Shown here: positions 1 through 6,549 of the stretch, one piece after another
How the letters are laid out: each line of letters begins with the position of its first letter
Numbering within the stretch: the first letter of the stretch is position 1
Assembly: GCA_964639075.1 (NCBI GenBank)
Contig: CAZXCB010000119.1
Span: 1 to 10,127 of the forward strand
From: JAENVU01 sp964639075
GTDB taxonomy: Bacteria; Actinomycetota; Acidimicrobiia; IMCC26256; JAENVU01
Length of the DNA: 10,127 nt
Direction of reading: 5' to 3'
The notes under the pieces: generated by a model
What the model was told of the DNA's origin: nothing
The model's input: only the letters and a program-made list of their open reading frames with translations
Databases searched by the model: none
Made by a program: the position numbers and the translations under genes

Positions 1-729
1 GAAATCCTCTTCAAAATCGAGCGCGTAGAACGGCATGTCGAGCCGGTCCGCCACGTCAAGGCGCAGGTCGTCGGTCCGCTCACGCTCGGCGTCGCGCTCG
101 CCGACGCGGGCCTGCCGCTCGGCGTCGCCTTCGAGCGGGCCCGCGATGCCGTGGTCGCCTGGTTGGGCGCGCTCGAGCAGCTGCTCGCGGTCCGCCTGCG
201 CGGCGCCCGCCCCCTGGTGTTCCTCGACGAGCCCGCGCTCGTCCTCTGGCGGCGGGGGGACGCGCCGATCGAGCGTGAAGCGGCGACCGACCTGCTGTCG
301 GGCGCGCTCGCCGCGGTCGCGGTGGAGACCGGGGTGCACGTGTGCGGTGACGGTGACGTCCGGCTCGCGTTCGAGGCCGGTGCCACCGTGCTCGGGATCC
401 CCGTGTCGGACGCGGTGATCGGCGACGTCGGCTCGCTCGTACGCCACCTCGATGCCGACGGCTGGATCGCTTGGGGCGCCGTGCCGACCGATCGGCCCAT
501 CGGCGAGTCGGTCGACCCGCTCTGGCGCCGGCTGGTGACGCTGTGGTGCGAGCTCACCCGCCGGGGCTGCGAGCCGATCCGACTCCGGAACCAGGCGATC
601 ATCACCCCCGCGTGCGGGCTCGCGACCCACGGCCCGTCGCAGGCCGAGCACGCGCTGGCGCTCGCCGCCGAGATGGCCGCCCGCGTCGCCGCCCAGAGCG
701 CGGCCGCGCGCCTCACCGCCGGCGCGTAA
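1..729 (+). CDS. MetE-like (UROD/MetE superfamily) zinc protein, 5' end cut off
   Basis: The frame is open from the first base of the window to the TAA at 727-729, giving 242 visible codons without the true start. The visible part reads like the C-terminal half of cobalamin-independent methionine synthase. It has a KAQVVGPLTLG strand near residues 20-30, FLDEPAL at 74-80, an H-V-C pair at 113-115 (equivalent to the MetE zinc ligands His and Cys) and TPACGL at 203-208, which carries the last zinc Cys (205). The MetE zinc Glu is not evident: the stretch after HVC reads AGATVLGIPVSD. The family normally has about 330-340 residues, so roughly 100 are missing upstream. A homologue lies beside ligA in Mycobacterium (Rv3015c, from memory), which supports the call. 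Its substrate is unknown; methyl transfer to a thiol is inference. The GTG at 151 is an internal valine, not a start. Confidence 0.85.
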   Translation, partial: EILFKIERVERHVEPVRHVKAQVVGPLTLGVALADAGLPLGVAFERARDAVVAWLGALEQLLAVRLRGARPLVFLDEPALVLWRRGDAPIEREAATDLLSGALAAVAVETGVHVCGDGDVRLAFEAGATVLGIPVSDAVIGDVGSLVRHLDADGWIAWGAVPTDRPIGESVDPLWRRLVTLWCELTRRGCEPIRLRNQAIITPACGLATHGPSQAEHALALAAEMAARVAAQSAAARLTAGA

Positions 730-769
730 CCCCGGAGCGGCGAGCGGTCGCACCGTCACACGTTCTGTG

Positions 770-775
770 TAGGTT
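770..775 (+). promoter_or_regulatory. Putative -10 box (TAGGTT) for leaderless ligA
   Basis: TAGGTT fits the actinobacterial TANNNT -10 pattern and ends six bases before the ligA ATG at 782, so transcription would start at or next to the start codon. There is no Shine-Dalgarno sequence in front of this ATG, as expected for a leaderless mRNA. No clear -35 element is visible. Confidence 0.45.
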
Positions 776-781
776 CGGGGC

Positions 782-2818
782 ATGGCGTCGACGGAGGTGA
801 CCGAGCGCGTCGCGGAGCTGCGCGACGCGATCCGGTACCACGACGAGCGGTACTACGGCCACGACGATCCCGAGATCAGCGACGCCGACTACGACGACCT
901 CATGCGCGAGCTGCGCGACCTCGAGGCGGACCACCCCGAGCTCGTCACCGCCGACTCGCCCACGCAGAAGCCCGGCGCCGCCCGCGTTCCCACGCCGTTC
1001 AGCGAGGTGCGCCACCTCCAACCGATGCTGTCGCTCGACAACGCGTTCTCCCGCGACGACCTCGTCGCCTGGGGGGAGCGGCTGGGTCGGCTCGTCGACG
1101 ACCCGATCGCCTTCGTCGGCGAGCCCAAGCTCGACGGCCTCGCGATCTCGTTGCTCTACGAGGCCGGCCGGCTCGTCCGCGGTGCCACGCGGGGCAACGG
1201 CGAGACGGGCGAGGACGTCACCGCGAACGTCCTCACGATCGCCGACCTGCCCCAGAAGCTCCGCGGCACGCGCGTCCCCGACCGATTCGAGGTGCGAGGC
1301 GAGGTGTTCATGTCGCTCGACGCGTTCGCCGAGCTCAACCGGCGTCAGGCGGAGAAGGACGAGCGCCTGTTCGCGAATCCCCGCAACGCGGCCGCCGGCT
1401 CGTTGCGCCAGATCGACGCGTCCGTCACCGCGAGCCGCAACCTCTCGCTGTACTGCTACCAGCCCGGCGCGGTGGAGCGCGGGCCGAAGCTCGCCTCGCA
1501 CCACGACACACTCGACTGGCTGCGGCAGATGGGGTTCCCGGTGAACCCCCACATCGAGCCCCTGGCCGATCTCGACGCCGTGCACGGGTTCTGTGCCCGC
1601 ATGGAGGAGCAACGCCATTCGTTCGGCTACGAGATCGACGGCGCGGTCGTGAAGGTGGACTCGCTCGCCCAACGGGCCGAGATGGGCCATACGAGCCGCG
1701 CGCCGCGGTGGGCGATCGCGTACAAGTTCCCCCCCGAGGAGAAGACCACCAAGCTCCGCCACATCATGGTGAGCATCGGCCGCACGGGCCGGGCCACGCC
1801 GTTCGCGGTGCTCGAGCCGGTGTTCGTCGGCGGCAGCACCGTGCAGATGGCCACGCTGCACAACCAGGACGAGGTGGCACGCAAGGACGTGCGCGTCGGT
1901 GACACCGTCGTCGTGCGCAAGGCAGGCGACGTCATCCCCGAGGTGGTCGGCCCCGTGCTCGCAGATCGCAAGCGCGGGGCGCGCAGGTGGAAGTTCCCGA
2001 CGACGTGTCCGTGCGAGCTCGGCCAGCCGCTCGTCCGGCTCGAGGGCGAGGCCGACACGCGCTGTGTCAGCGCGGACTGCCCGATGCAGCGCGAGCAGAA
2101 GATCATGTACTTCGCCGGCCGCGGTGGCATGGACATCGAGGGGCTCGGGGAGGAACGTGTTCGCCAGCTGGTCCACGCGGGGCTCATCGAGGACGCGGGC
2201 GACCTCTACCGGCTCACCCAGGACCAACTCGTCGCGCTGGAGCGGATGGGTGAGATCTCCGCGCGCAACCTGCTCAGCGCGATCGAGGACTCGAAGACCC
2301 GCCCCCTGGCGCGCGTGATCGTTGCGCTCGGCATCCGTCACGCCGGCCCCACCGCGGCCGCGGCGCTGGCGCGCCGGTTCCGCAGCCTCGACGCGATCAT
2401 GGACGCGAGCACCGAGTCGCTCGTGGAGGTCGACGGCGTCGGCGGCGTCATCGCCGAGAGCCTCCAGACGTGGTTCGCCGTCCCGACCAACCGCGCGCTG
2501 GTCGAGAAGCTGCGCGCCGCGGGGGTGGTGCTCGAGGGGCCGGAGCCGGAACAGCCCGACGTCGAGCCGACGCTCGCCGGACTCACGTTCGTGCTGACCG
2601 GGGGCTTGGAGCGACGGACTCGCGAGGAGACCGAGGCGGAGATCACCGCTCGGGGCGGCAGGGTGACCGGGAGCGTGTCGAAGAAGACGAGCTACGTCGT
2701 CGTGGGCGAGAATCCCGGCACGAAGCTCGCGAAGGCCGAGCAGCTCGGTGTCACCCGGCTGGACGAGGACGCGTACGAGCAGTTGCTCGTTCACGGCCCA
2801 CCGGTCGAGGAGAGCTGA
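782..2818 (+). CDS. ligA: NAD-dependent DNA ligase LigA
   Basis: This 678-residue protein seals nicks in duplex DNA using NAD+ during replication and repair; the length is normal for LigA. Domain Ia (about 1-65) has the conserved NAD-binding tyrosines (YHDERYY, DADYDDL). The adenylation domain has the active-site lysine K116 in EPKLDG, then RGNGETGEDVT, NPRNAAAGSLRQ at 199-210 and EIDG at 284-287. The OB fold (about 325-395) has SIGRTGRATP, TLHN and GDVIP. A Cys4 zinc finger uses C409, C411, C428 and C433, with an unusual C-x-C first pair. Helix-hairpin-helix repeats follow (about 445-575), and a BRCT domain covers about 595-672 (LAGLTFVLTGGL, GTKLAKAEQLG). The ATG at 782 starts the conserved N-terminus directly, has no ribosome binding site and lies just after a -10-like box, suggesting leaderless translation. 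The gene begins 52 bp after the MetE-like gene and ends 23 bp before the MaoC pair. Confidence 0.98.
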   Translation: MASTEVTERVAELRDAIRYHDERYYGHDDPEISDADYDDLMRELRDLEADHPELVTADSPTQKPGAARVPTPFSEVRHLQPMLSLDNAFSRDDLVAWGERLGRLVDDPIAFVGEPKLDGLAISLLYEAGRLVRGATRGNGETGEDVTANVLTIADLPQKLRGTRVPDRFEVRGEVFMSLDAFAELNRRQAEKDERLFANPRNAAAGSLRQIDASVTASRNLSLYCYQPGAVERGPKLASHHDTLDWLRQMGFPVNPHIEPLADLDAVHGFCARMEEQRHSFGYEIDGAVVKVDSLAQRAEMGHTSRAPRWAIAYKFPPEEKTTKLRHIMVSIGRTGRATPFAVLEPVFVGGSTVQMATLHNQDEVARKDVRVGDTVVVRKAGDVIPEVVGPVLADRKRGARRWKFPTTCPCELGQPLVRLEGEADTRCVSADCPMQREQKIMYFAGRGGMDIEGLGEERVRQLVHAGLIEDAGDLYRLTQDQLVALERMGEISARNLLSAIEDSKTRPLARVIVALGIRHAGPTAAAALARRFRSLDAIMDASTESLVEVDGVGGVIAESLQTWFAVPTNRALVEKLRAAGVVLEGPEPEQPDVEPTLAGLTFVLTGGLERRTREETEAEITARGGRVTGSVSKKTSYVVVGENPGTKLAKAEQLGVTRLDEDAYEQLLVHGPPVEES

Positions 2819-2841
2819 GTCACGAGAGGGACGAGGAGCAC

Positions 2842-3294
2842 ATGGTCGACCAGTCAGCGGTGGGAGCCACCGACGAGCCGTTCACGATGACGGTGGAGCG
2901 GGGCAAGATCCGGGAGTTCGCGAGGGCCACGATGTCGGCATCGCCCGAGTACGGCGAGGCGCTCGCGCCGATCCCGCCGACGTTCCTCACTACGACCGCG
3001 TTCTGGTCGCCGCCGGGCCAATCGGTGTTCTCCAAGGTGAAGATGGACCTGCGCCGGCTGCTCCACGGCGGCCAGGAGTACACGTTCCACGGGCCGCCGC
3101 CCGTCGCCGGAACCGAGCTCACCGTGCAGACGCGCGTGGCGGACATCTACGAGAAGGAAGGCAAGCGCGGGGGCACGATGACCTTCGTCGTCACCCTGAC
3201 CGAGTTCCGAGACCCCACGGGCACACTTGTGGCCGAGGCCCGGTCCACCGCGATCGAGACCGGCAAGCCCGCGACCGCGAAGGGAGACGCGTGA
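2842..3294 (+). CDS. MaoC-fold FAS1-type dehydratase N-domain protein (HadA-like subunit)
   Basis: This 150-residue protein resembles the HadA/ChsH-type partner of heterodimeric hot-dog (R)-enoyl-acyl hydratases. Seen directly: VERGKIREFARA at 18-29, the PPTFLTTTAFW stretch at 45-55 that matches the conserved 'P-P-T-F' segment of the MaoC N-terminal dehydratase domain, PPPVAGTELTVQTRVADIYEKEG at about 85-106, and a strand-rich C-terminus. It lacks the catalytic G-D-x-N-P-x-H motif, as is usual for the structural, substrate-tunnel-forming subunit; that motif is in the next gene. The ATG at 2842 was chosen because it has GAGGAG just upstream (2833-2838) and begins the conserved domain; an in-frame opening to 2470 only overlaps ligA. 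It overlaps the next gene by one base (TGATG), so the two are translationally coupled. The substrate (fatty acyl or steroid side-chain thioester) cannot be told from sequence. Confidence 0.88.
   Translation: MVDQSAVGATDEPFTMTVERGKIREFARATMSASPEYGEALAPIPPTFLTTTAFWSPPGQSVFSKVKMDLRRLLHGGQEYTFHGPPPVAGTELTVQTRVADIYEKEGKRGGTMTFVVTLTEFRDPTGTLVAEARSTAIETGKPATAKGDA
3281..3286 (+). promoter_or_regulatory. Ribosome binding site for the HadB-like gene
   Basis: AGGGAG lies seven bases before the ATG at 3294, inside the last codons of the preceding gene. It fixes the start of the second MaoC gene at the one-base TGATG overlap. Confidence 0.7.
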
Positions 3295-3701
3295 TGCCGA
3301 GCTGGGACGAGCTGCACGTCGGCGCCGAGCTGTCGCCCCGCGAGTACGGACCGCTGACCCGCACCGACTTCGTCCGCTACCAGGGCGCGTCGGGCGACTT
3401 CAACCCCATCCACCACGACGACGAGTTCGCGCAGTCGGCCGGATACCCGAGCGCGTTCTCGGTCGGCATGCTCCAGGCCGGGATCCTCGCGAGCTTCGCG
3501 ACCGACGCGCTCGGCCCGCGCAACGTGCGCAAGTTCGGCGTGCAGTTCCGCGAGCAGGTCTGGCCCGGAGATCGGCTCGTGTGCGCCGGGAAGGTCGTGG
3601 CGCGGGACGAGGCTGCCCGCACCGTCGACCTCGAGCTCGTGGTCACGAGGGTCGGCGGCGGCGCCGCCATCAAGGGCAACGCCACCTTCGCGGTGGAATA
3701 G
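3294..3701 (+). CDS. MaoC-like (R)-specific enoyl-CoA/acyl hydratase, catalytic subunit (HadB-like)
   Basis: This 135-residue single hot-dog protein carries the hydratase-2 motif YQGASGDFNPIHHDD (29-43). The predicted catalytic residues are D35 and H40, followed by the SVGML helix start at 56-60. REQVWPGDRLVCAGKV at 86-101 matches the conserved strand region of the family. Proteins of this class add water to trans-2-enoyl thioesters, or remove it in biosynthesis, and work as a heterodimer with a HadA-like partner, encoded immediately upstream with a one-base overlap. Known pairs act in mycolic acid synthesis (HadAB/HadBC) or cholesterol side-chain degradation (ChsH1/ChsH2); which applies here is open. 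The position right behind ligA with only short spacers suggests read-through from ligA. No terminator with a U-tract follows; the downstream gene is convergent. Confidence 0.93.
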   Translation: MPSWDELHVGAELSPREYGPLTRTDFVRYQGASGDFNPIHHDDEFAQSAGYPSAFSVGMLQAGILASFATDALGPRNVRKFGVQFREQVWPGDRLVCAGKVVARDEAARTVDLELVVTRVGGGAAIKGNATFAVE

Positions 3702-3702
3702 G

Positions 3703-3786
3703 CCGAGCCGCGTCGGCGGGGGTCCGGAGCCGGGGTCGTTGTTTCGGGGTGGTGCGCGCAACGCGGTTGTGGTCCCGGCGGCTCGG
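3703..3786. repeat. Nine-bp inverted repeat spanning the convergent intergenic gap
   Basis: CCGAGCCGC at 3703-3711 is the exact reverse complement of GCGGCTCGG at 3778-3786. The arms lie at the two ends of the 94-bp gap between the HadB-like gene and the convergent Ig-like gene, with a 66-base loop. They could form the base of a bidirectional termination structure, but the loop is long and there is no U-tract; chance in GC-rich DNA is possible. Confidence 0.3.
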
Positions 3787-3795
3787 GGTGTGCAG

Positions 3796-4296
3796 TCAGG
3801 CCGCGACGTGGAAGCTCCAGCTGAAGCTGCCGGCGTCCGCGCTCGTGGTGCCCTGCAGGCGGTAGTCGACCCGGACCGTCACCGGGCCGGCCGGGTACTC
3901 GGTGATGTCGGTGTCCTCGGTCGGCTTGAACGTGACCTGGCCGGTCGGCGCGACGACGCGTGTCTGGTCGAGCGGGATCGGCGTGCAGTCCTCGGGCGTC
4001 GGCGCGCAGACCGTGAACTCGCCGACGAGGTCGTCGCGGAGGTCGACGCTGATCGTCTCCGTCGGTGACACGATCGATCCCGGCGCAGGGCTGTAGGCCT
4101 GCACCTCCTCCGGCACGTCCTGGATCGCCTGGAGATCCGACGTGTCGGTGCTGCCGATGGCGATCGCGATCAACACCACGATGAGGAACAGCGTGGCGCC
4201 GACGATCGCGACGCGGCCCGGGTGACGGAACAGCGGGGGCTTCCCGCCCGCCGGCAGCGCGCTCGGCTGCTTCTGGCTGGTCGGACCGTCGGACAC
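3796..4296 (-). CDS. Bitopic membrane protein with extracellular Ig-like domain
   Basis: This is a 166-residue protein if started at the GTG at 4296. Residues 1-27 are a polar, proline-rich cytoplasmic tail, 28-48 are a single strong transmembrane helix (VAIVGATLFLIVVLIAIAIG), 50-66 a linker, and about 67-166 a strand-rich domain. That domain begins SPAPGSIVSPTETISVDLRDD and ends SFSWSFHV, typical of bacterial Ig-like folds. C97 and C104 could form a small disulfide loop. The absence of a cleavage site indicates an N-in, C-out anchor. The GTG start is preferred because TACCGT sits seven bases upstream, giving a leaderless mRNA; the longer opening to 4434 adds an unconserved-looking 46-residue extension across the divergent promoter region. 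It is divergent from the PASTA kinase, so a role in envelope signalling or cell-wall assembly is plausible, but this is inference. No enzyme motif is seen. Confidence 0.78.
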   Translation of the reverse strand: MSDGPTSQKQPSALPAGGKPPLFRHPGRVAIVGATLFLIVVLIAIAIGSTDTSDLQAIQDVPEEVQAYSPAPGSIVSPTETISVDLRDDLVGEFTVCAPTPEDCTPIPLDQTRVVAPTGQVTFKPTEDTDITEYPAGPVTVRVDYRLQGTTSADAGSFSWSFHVAA

Positions 4297-4303
4297 GGAT
4301 CCG

Positions 4304-4309
4304 ACGGTA
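4304..4309 (-). promoter_or_regulatory. Putative -10 box (TACCGT) for leaderless Ig-like gene
   Basis: On the minus strand TACCGT fits TANNNT and is followed by exactly seven bases and then the GTG start codon (4296-4294). This is the same geometry as the divergent kinase promoter. No ribosome binding site is present and no clear -35 is seen. Confidence 0.45.
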
Positions 4310-4407
4310 CCGCCCGGTCCCGATCGAGGGGTCATCGCGTCGGCGTCCGGGGCGGTGGCGCGTGGCACGTGTGTTCGTGGTGCCGCCGATCCGGACAATC
4401 CGGCCGG

Positions 4408-4413
4408 TACCCT
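4408..4413 (+). promoter_or_regulatory. Putative -10 box (TACCCT) for leaderless PASTA kinase
   Basis: TACCCT fits TANNNT and ends seven bases before the ATG at 4421, so the transcript would begin at the start codon. The 124-bp gap between the two divergent start codons would hold both promoters. A clear -35 is not visible. Confidence 0.45.
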
Positions 4414-4420
4414 CCTGGGA

Positions 4421-6286
4421 ATGGCCGGAAGCACCGTCGCCGACCTCGTCGGGCGCGTGCTCGCCGGCCGCTACCGCCTACTGGGAGCGATCGGTTCGGG
4501 CGCGAGCGGTCGGGTGTACGTGGCCGACGACGTCCGCCTTCGCCGCCGCGTCGCGGTGAAGGTGCTCCACGCCGCGCTCGCGGACGACCCGGGGTTCCTC
4601 CGCCGCTTCCGTTCGGAGGCCCAGCTCGCCGCGTCGCTGCATCACCCCAACGTGATGGCGGTCTACGACTGGGGCGAGGACGGCGTGCCGTTCATGGTGC
4701 TCGAGCTCCTCGCCGGCGGGTCGCTGCGGAGCATGCTCGACGAGGGCAACCGCCTCAGCCCGGCCCAGGCCGCGCACGTGGGCGGCCAGGTTGCCGCGGC
4801 CCTCGACTATGCGCACGGGCGTGGCCTCGTCCACCGCGACATCAAACCCGCGAACCTCCTCTTCGACGAGCACGGGATCGTGCGCGTCGCCGACTTCGGG
4901 CTCGCCCGCGCGCTCGCTGAGGCGAGCTGGACCGAGCCGGCCGGCGCGGTGGTCGGTACCGCGCGCTATGCGGCCCCCGAGCAGGGGACCGGCGCGCCGC
5001 TCGACGGCCGCGCCGACCTCTACGCGCTCGGACTCGTCCTCGTGGAATCGGTGACCGGATCGGTGCCCCTCGTCGCGGACTCGCCGCTCGGCACGCTCGG
5101 ACTGCGCCAGGAGTCCGACGTCGAGGTGCCCGCCGAGGTGGGCGCACTGGTCCCGGTCGTCGAGCGGGCGTGCGCGGCGCAGCCCGAGCATCGGTACGCG
5201 ACGGCCGACCAGATGCGCGCCGCGATCGCCGAGATCGCGGAGCGCATGCCACCACCCGGACCGCTCGTGCTCGCGGGGCTCGGCGCGGTCGGCGAGGACC
5301 CGCACCCGACCCAGGTGGTGACCACGCGCACCAACTCTCCGCTGTTCGACCAGGACCGGGTCGACGTGCCGGCATCGGCGGTCCGCCCGGCGAGCCTGGT
5401 GCGTGTGCAGCGCTCGTCGCGTTCGGCGGCGCCGTTCCTGCTCGGCGCGGTCATCGCGATCGCCATCTCGGCGGTGGCGTTCGTCCTCGCCCAACCCGAC
5501 GTCGGGCCGCAGCAGGCGGTGCCGCTGCTCGTCGGGCAGACGCAGCGGCAGGTGCAGAGCGCAGCCGTCAACGGAGACTTCGGCTTCGTCGTCGAGTGGA
5601 CCGAGCGGCGCGCCGACGACCCCAAGGGGGTCGTGATCGCCCAGGACCCGGAGCCCGGCGGGTTCCTGCCCAGGGGCGAGACGATCCACCTGACCCTCTC
5701 GAGCGGTCCGAGGCCGGTCCCCTTCCCCGAGGTGCTCGGCAAGACACAGGCGGAGGCCACGAAGCTCCTCGAGGGTCAGTTCGCCGTCGAGGTCGTGACC
5801 CAGCCCCACGACACCGTGCCGGTGGGTCAGGTCATCGACTCGGACCCGCGCGGCGAGGCCGCGCCCGATTCGACCGTCAAGCTCGTCGTGTCGAGTGGGC
5901 CTCCGCTGGTCGTCGTCCCGGACGTCGCCGGCCGCACCTACGACGCAGCCGTGGCATCGCTGCAGGCGCGCAAGTTCGACGCGGCGCGCGTCGAGGCGTT
6001 CGACGACACCGTGAAGCCGGGGCTGGTCGTTCGCACCGAGCCGGCGGCCGGTGCCAAGGCGCCGAAGGGCTCGTCGATCCGCGTGATCGTGAGCAAGGGA
6101 CCGGACCTCGTCGTGGTCCCGAACCTCAAGGGCAAGACCCTCACGGCCGCCACCGCGCTCGCGACCGCCTCCGGGGTCCAGGTCACCGCGCAGGGTGTGA
6201 TCCGCCCGGGCAAGCCGGTCCGAGCCCAGGATCCGCCGGCCGGCCAGCAGGTGAAGCGCGGTACGGTCGTGACGATCTTCTTCTGA
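4421..6286 (+). CDS. PknB-type Ser/Thr protein kinase with four PASTA domains
   Basis: This 621-residue transmembrane kinase has a cytoplasmic kinase domain at about 12-278: glycine loop GSGASGRVY (25-33), ATP lysine K47 in VAVK, helix-C glutamate E67, HRDIKPAN (138-145), DFG (158-160), GTARYAAPEQ (179-188) with the APE motif, and the usual invariant Asp in DGRADLYALG (195-204). A variable juxtamembrane linker (280-335) leads to one transmembrane helix (about 338-357). Four PASTA units follow outside the cell (about 366-430, 431-496, 497-563, 564-621), and the last ends at the C-terminus. PASTA domains of this family bind peptidoglycan fragments or lipid II, so it likely couples wall state to growth and division. 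In the activation loop, T171 aligns with the first PknB phospho-threonine, while the second position appears to be P173. The ATG at 4421 starts just before the kinase fold; an in-frame GTG-type opening at 4355 lies inside the promoter region. No ftsW/pbp neighbours are in view. Confidence 0.95.
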   Translation: MAGSTVADLVGRVLAGRYRLLGAIGSGASGRVYVADDVRLRRRVAVKVLHAALADDPGFLRRFRSEAQLAASLHHPNVMAVYDWGEDGVPFMVLELLAGGSLRSMLDEGNRLSPAQAAHVGGQVAAALDYAHGRGLVHRDIKPANLLFDEHGIVRVADFGLARALAEASWTEPAGAVVGTARYAAPEQGTGAPLDGRADLYALGLVLVESVTGSVPLVADSPLGTLGLRQESDVEVPAEVGALVPVVERACAAQPEHRYATADQMRAAIAEIAERMPPPGPLVLAGLGAVGEDPHPTQVVTTRTNSPLFDQDRVDVPASAVRPASLVRVQRSSRSAAPFLLGAVIAIAISAVAFVLAQPDVGPQQAVPLLVGQTQRQVQSAAVNGDFGFVVEWTERRADDPKGVVIAQDPEPGGFLPRGETIHLTLSSGPRPVPFPEVLGKTQAEATKLLEGQFAVEVVTQPHDTVPVGQVIDSDPRGEAAPDSTVKLVVSSGPPLVVVPDVAGRTYDAAVASLQARKFDAARVEAFDDTVKPGLVVRTEPAAGAKAPKGSSIRVIVSKGPDLVVVPNLKGKTLTAATALATASGVQVTAQGVIRPGKPVRAQDPPAGQQVKRGTVVTIFF

Positions 6287-6314
6287 TCGGTCCCGACGGG
6301 GGATTCGCCGGTGA

Positions 6315-6331
6315 GGCGCGCGGCGCGCGCC
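6315..6331 (+). terminator. GC-only hairpin after the kinase gene
   Basis: GGCGCGC (6315-6321) pairs perfectly with GCGCGCC (6325-6331) around a three-base loop, 28 bases after the kinase stop codon. It is stable, but no U-tract follows, so it is at best an atypical terminator. The rest of the 6287-6549 gap holds no convincing gene, only the SDR promoter and ribosome binding site at its end. Confidence 0.35.
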
Positions 6332-6501
6332 GGGCGCGCAGCATTCGTGCGATCGGGTCGAGACGCTCGACGCCCGAGTGATCGCCGCCGGACACTCGCC
6401 GGTGATCACGGGACCGTGGCGCGCGACCGCATTCCGCACCGCGCGTTCGCTCCCCGAGGTGGTCCCCCCGCCTGCGCCGGACCCGGCGTCGGCGCGATCG
6501 G

Positions 6502-6507
6502 TAGCAT
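6502..6507 (+). promoter_or_regulatory. Putative -10 box (TAGCAT) for the SDR gene
   Basis: TAGCAT fits TANNNT and would start a transcript about 35 bases before the ATG at 6550, leaving room for the ribosome binding site at 6535-6540. No clear -35 is seen. This gene therefore appears to have a leader, unlike ligA and the kinase. Confidence 0.35.
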
Positions 6508-6534
6508 CCGCGTTTCCCCCGGATCCCTCGTCTC

Positions 6535-6540
6535 AGGAGA
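6535..6540 (+). promoter_or_regulatory. Ribosome binding site of the SDR gene
   Basis: AGGAGA lies nine bases before the ATG at 6550 and decides this start, which also places the TGAGRGLG nucleotide-binding motif at the normal distance from the N-terminus. Confidence 0.75.
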
Positions 6541-6549
6541 ACATCGGTC

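Noticed and set aside
713..2794. 693-codon frame antisense to ligA
   Set aside because: It lies entirely opposite a clear ligA; composition is Arg/His/Leu/Gly-rich with no domain, as expected for an antisense shadow in GC-rich DNA.
4355..4420. 22-residue N-terminal extension of the kinase
   Set aside because: It contains the putative -10 box and precedes the usual short lead-in to the kinase fold; the ATG at 4421 is better.
4297..4434. 46-residue N-terminal extension of the Ig-like protein
   Set aside because: It crosses the divergent promoter region, and the GTG at 4296 has a well-placed -10 box; the extension looks like translated non-coding DNA.
4478..6439. 653-codon frame antisense to the PASTA kinase
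   Set aside because: Low-complexity Arg/Gly/Asp-rich shadow of the kinase, with no motif or ribosome binding site.
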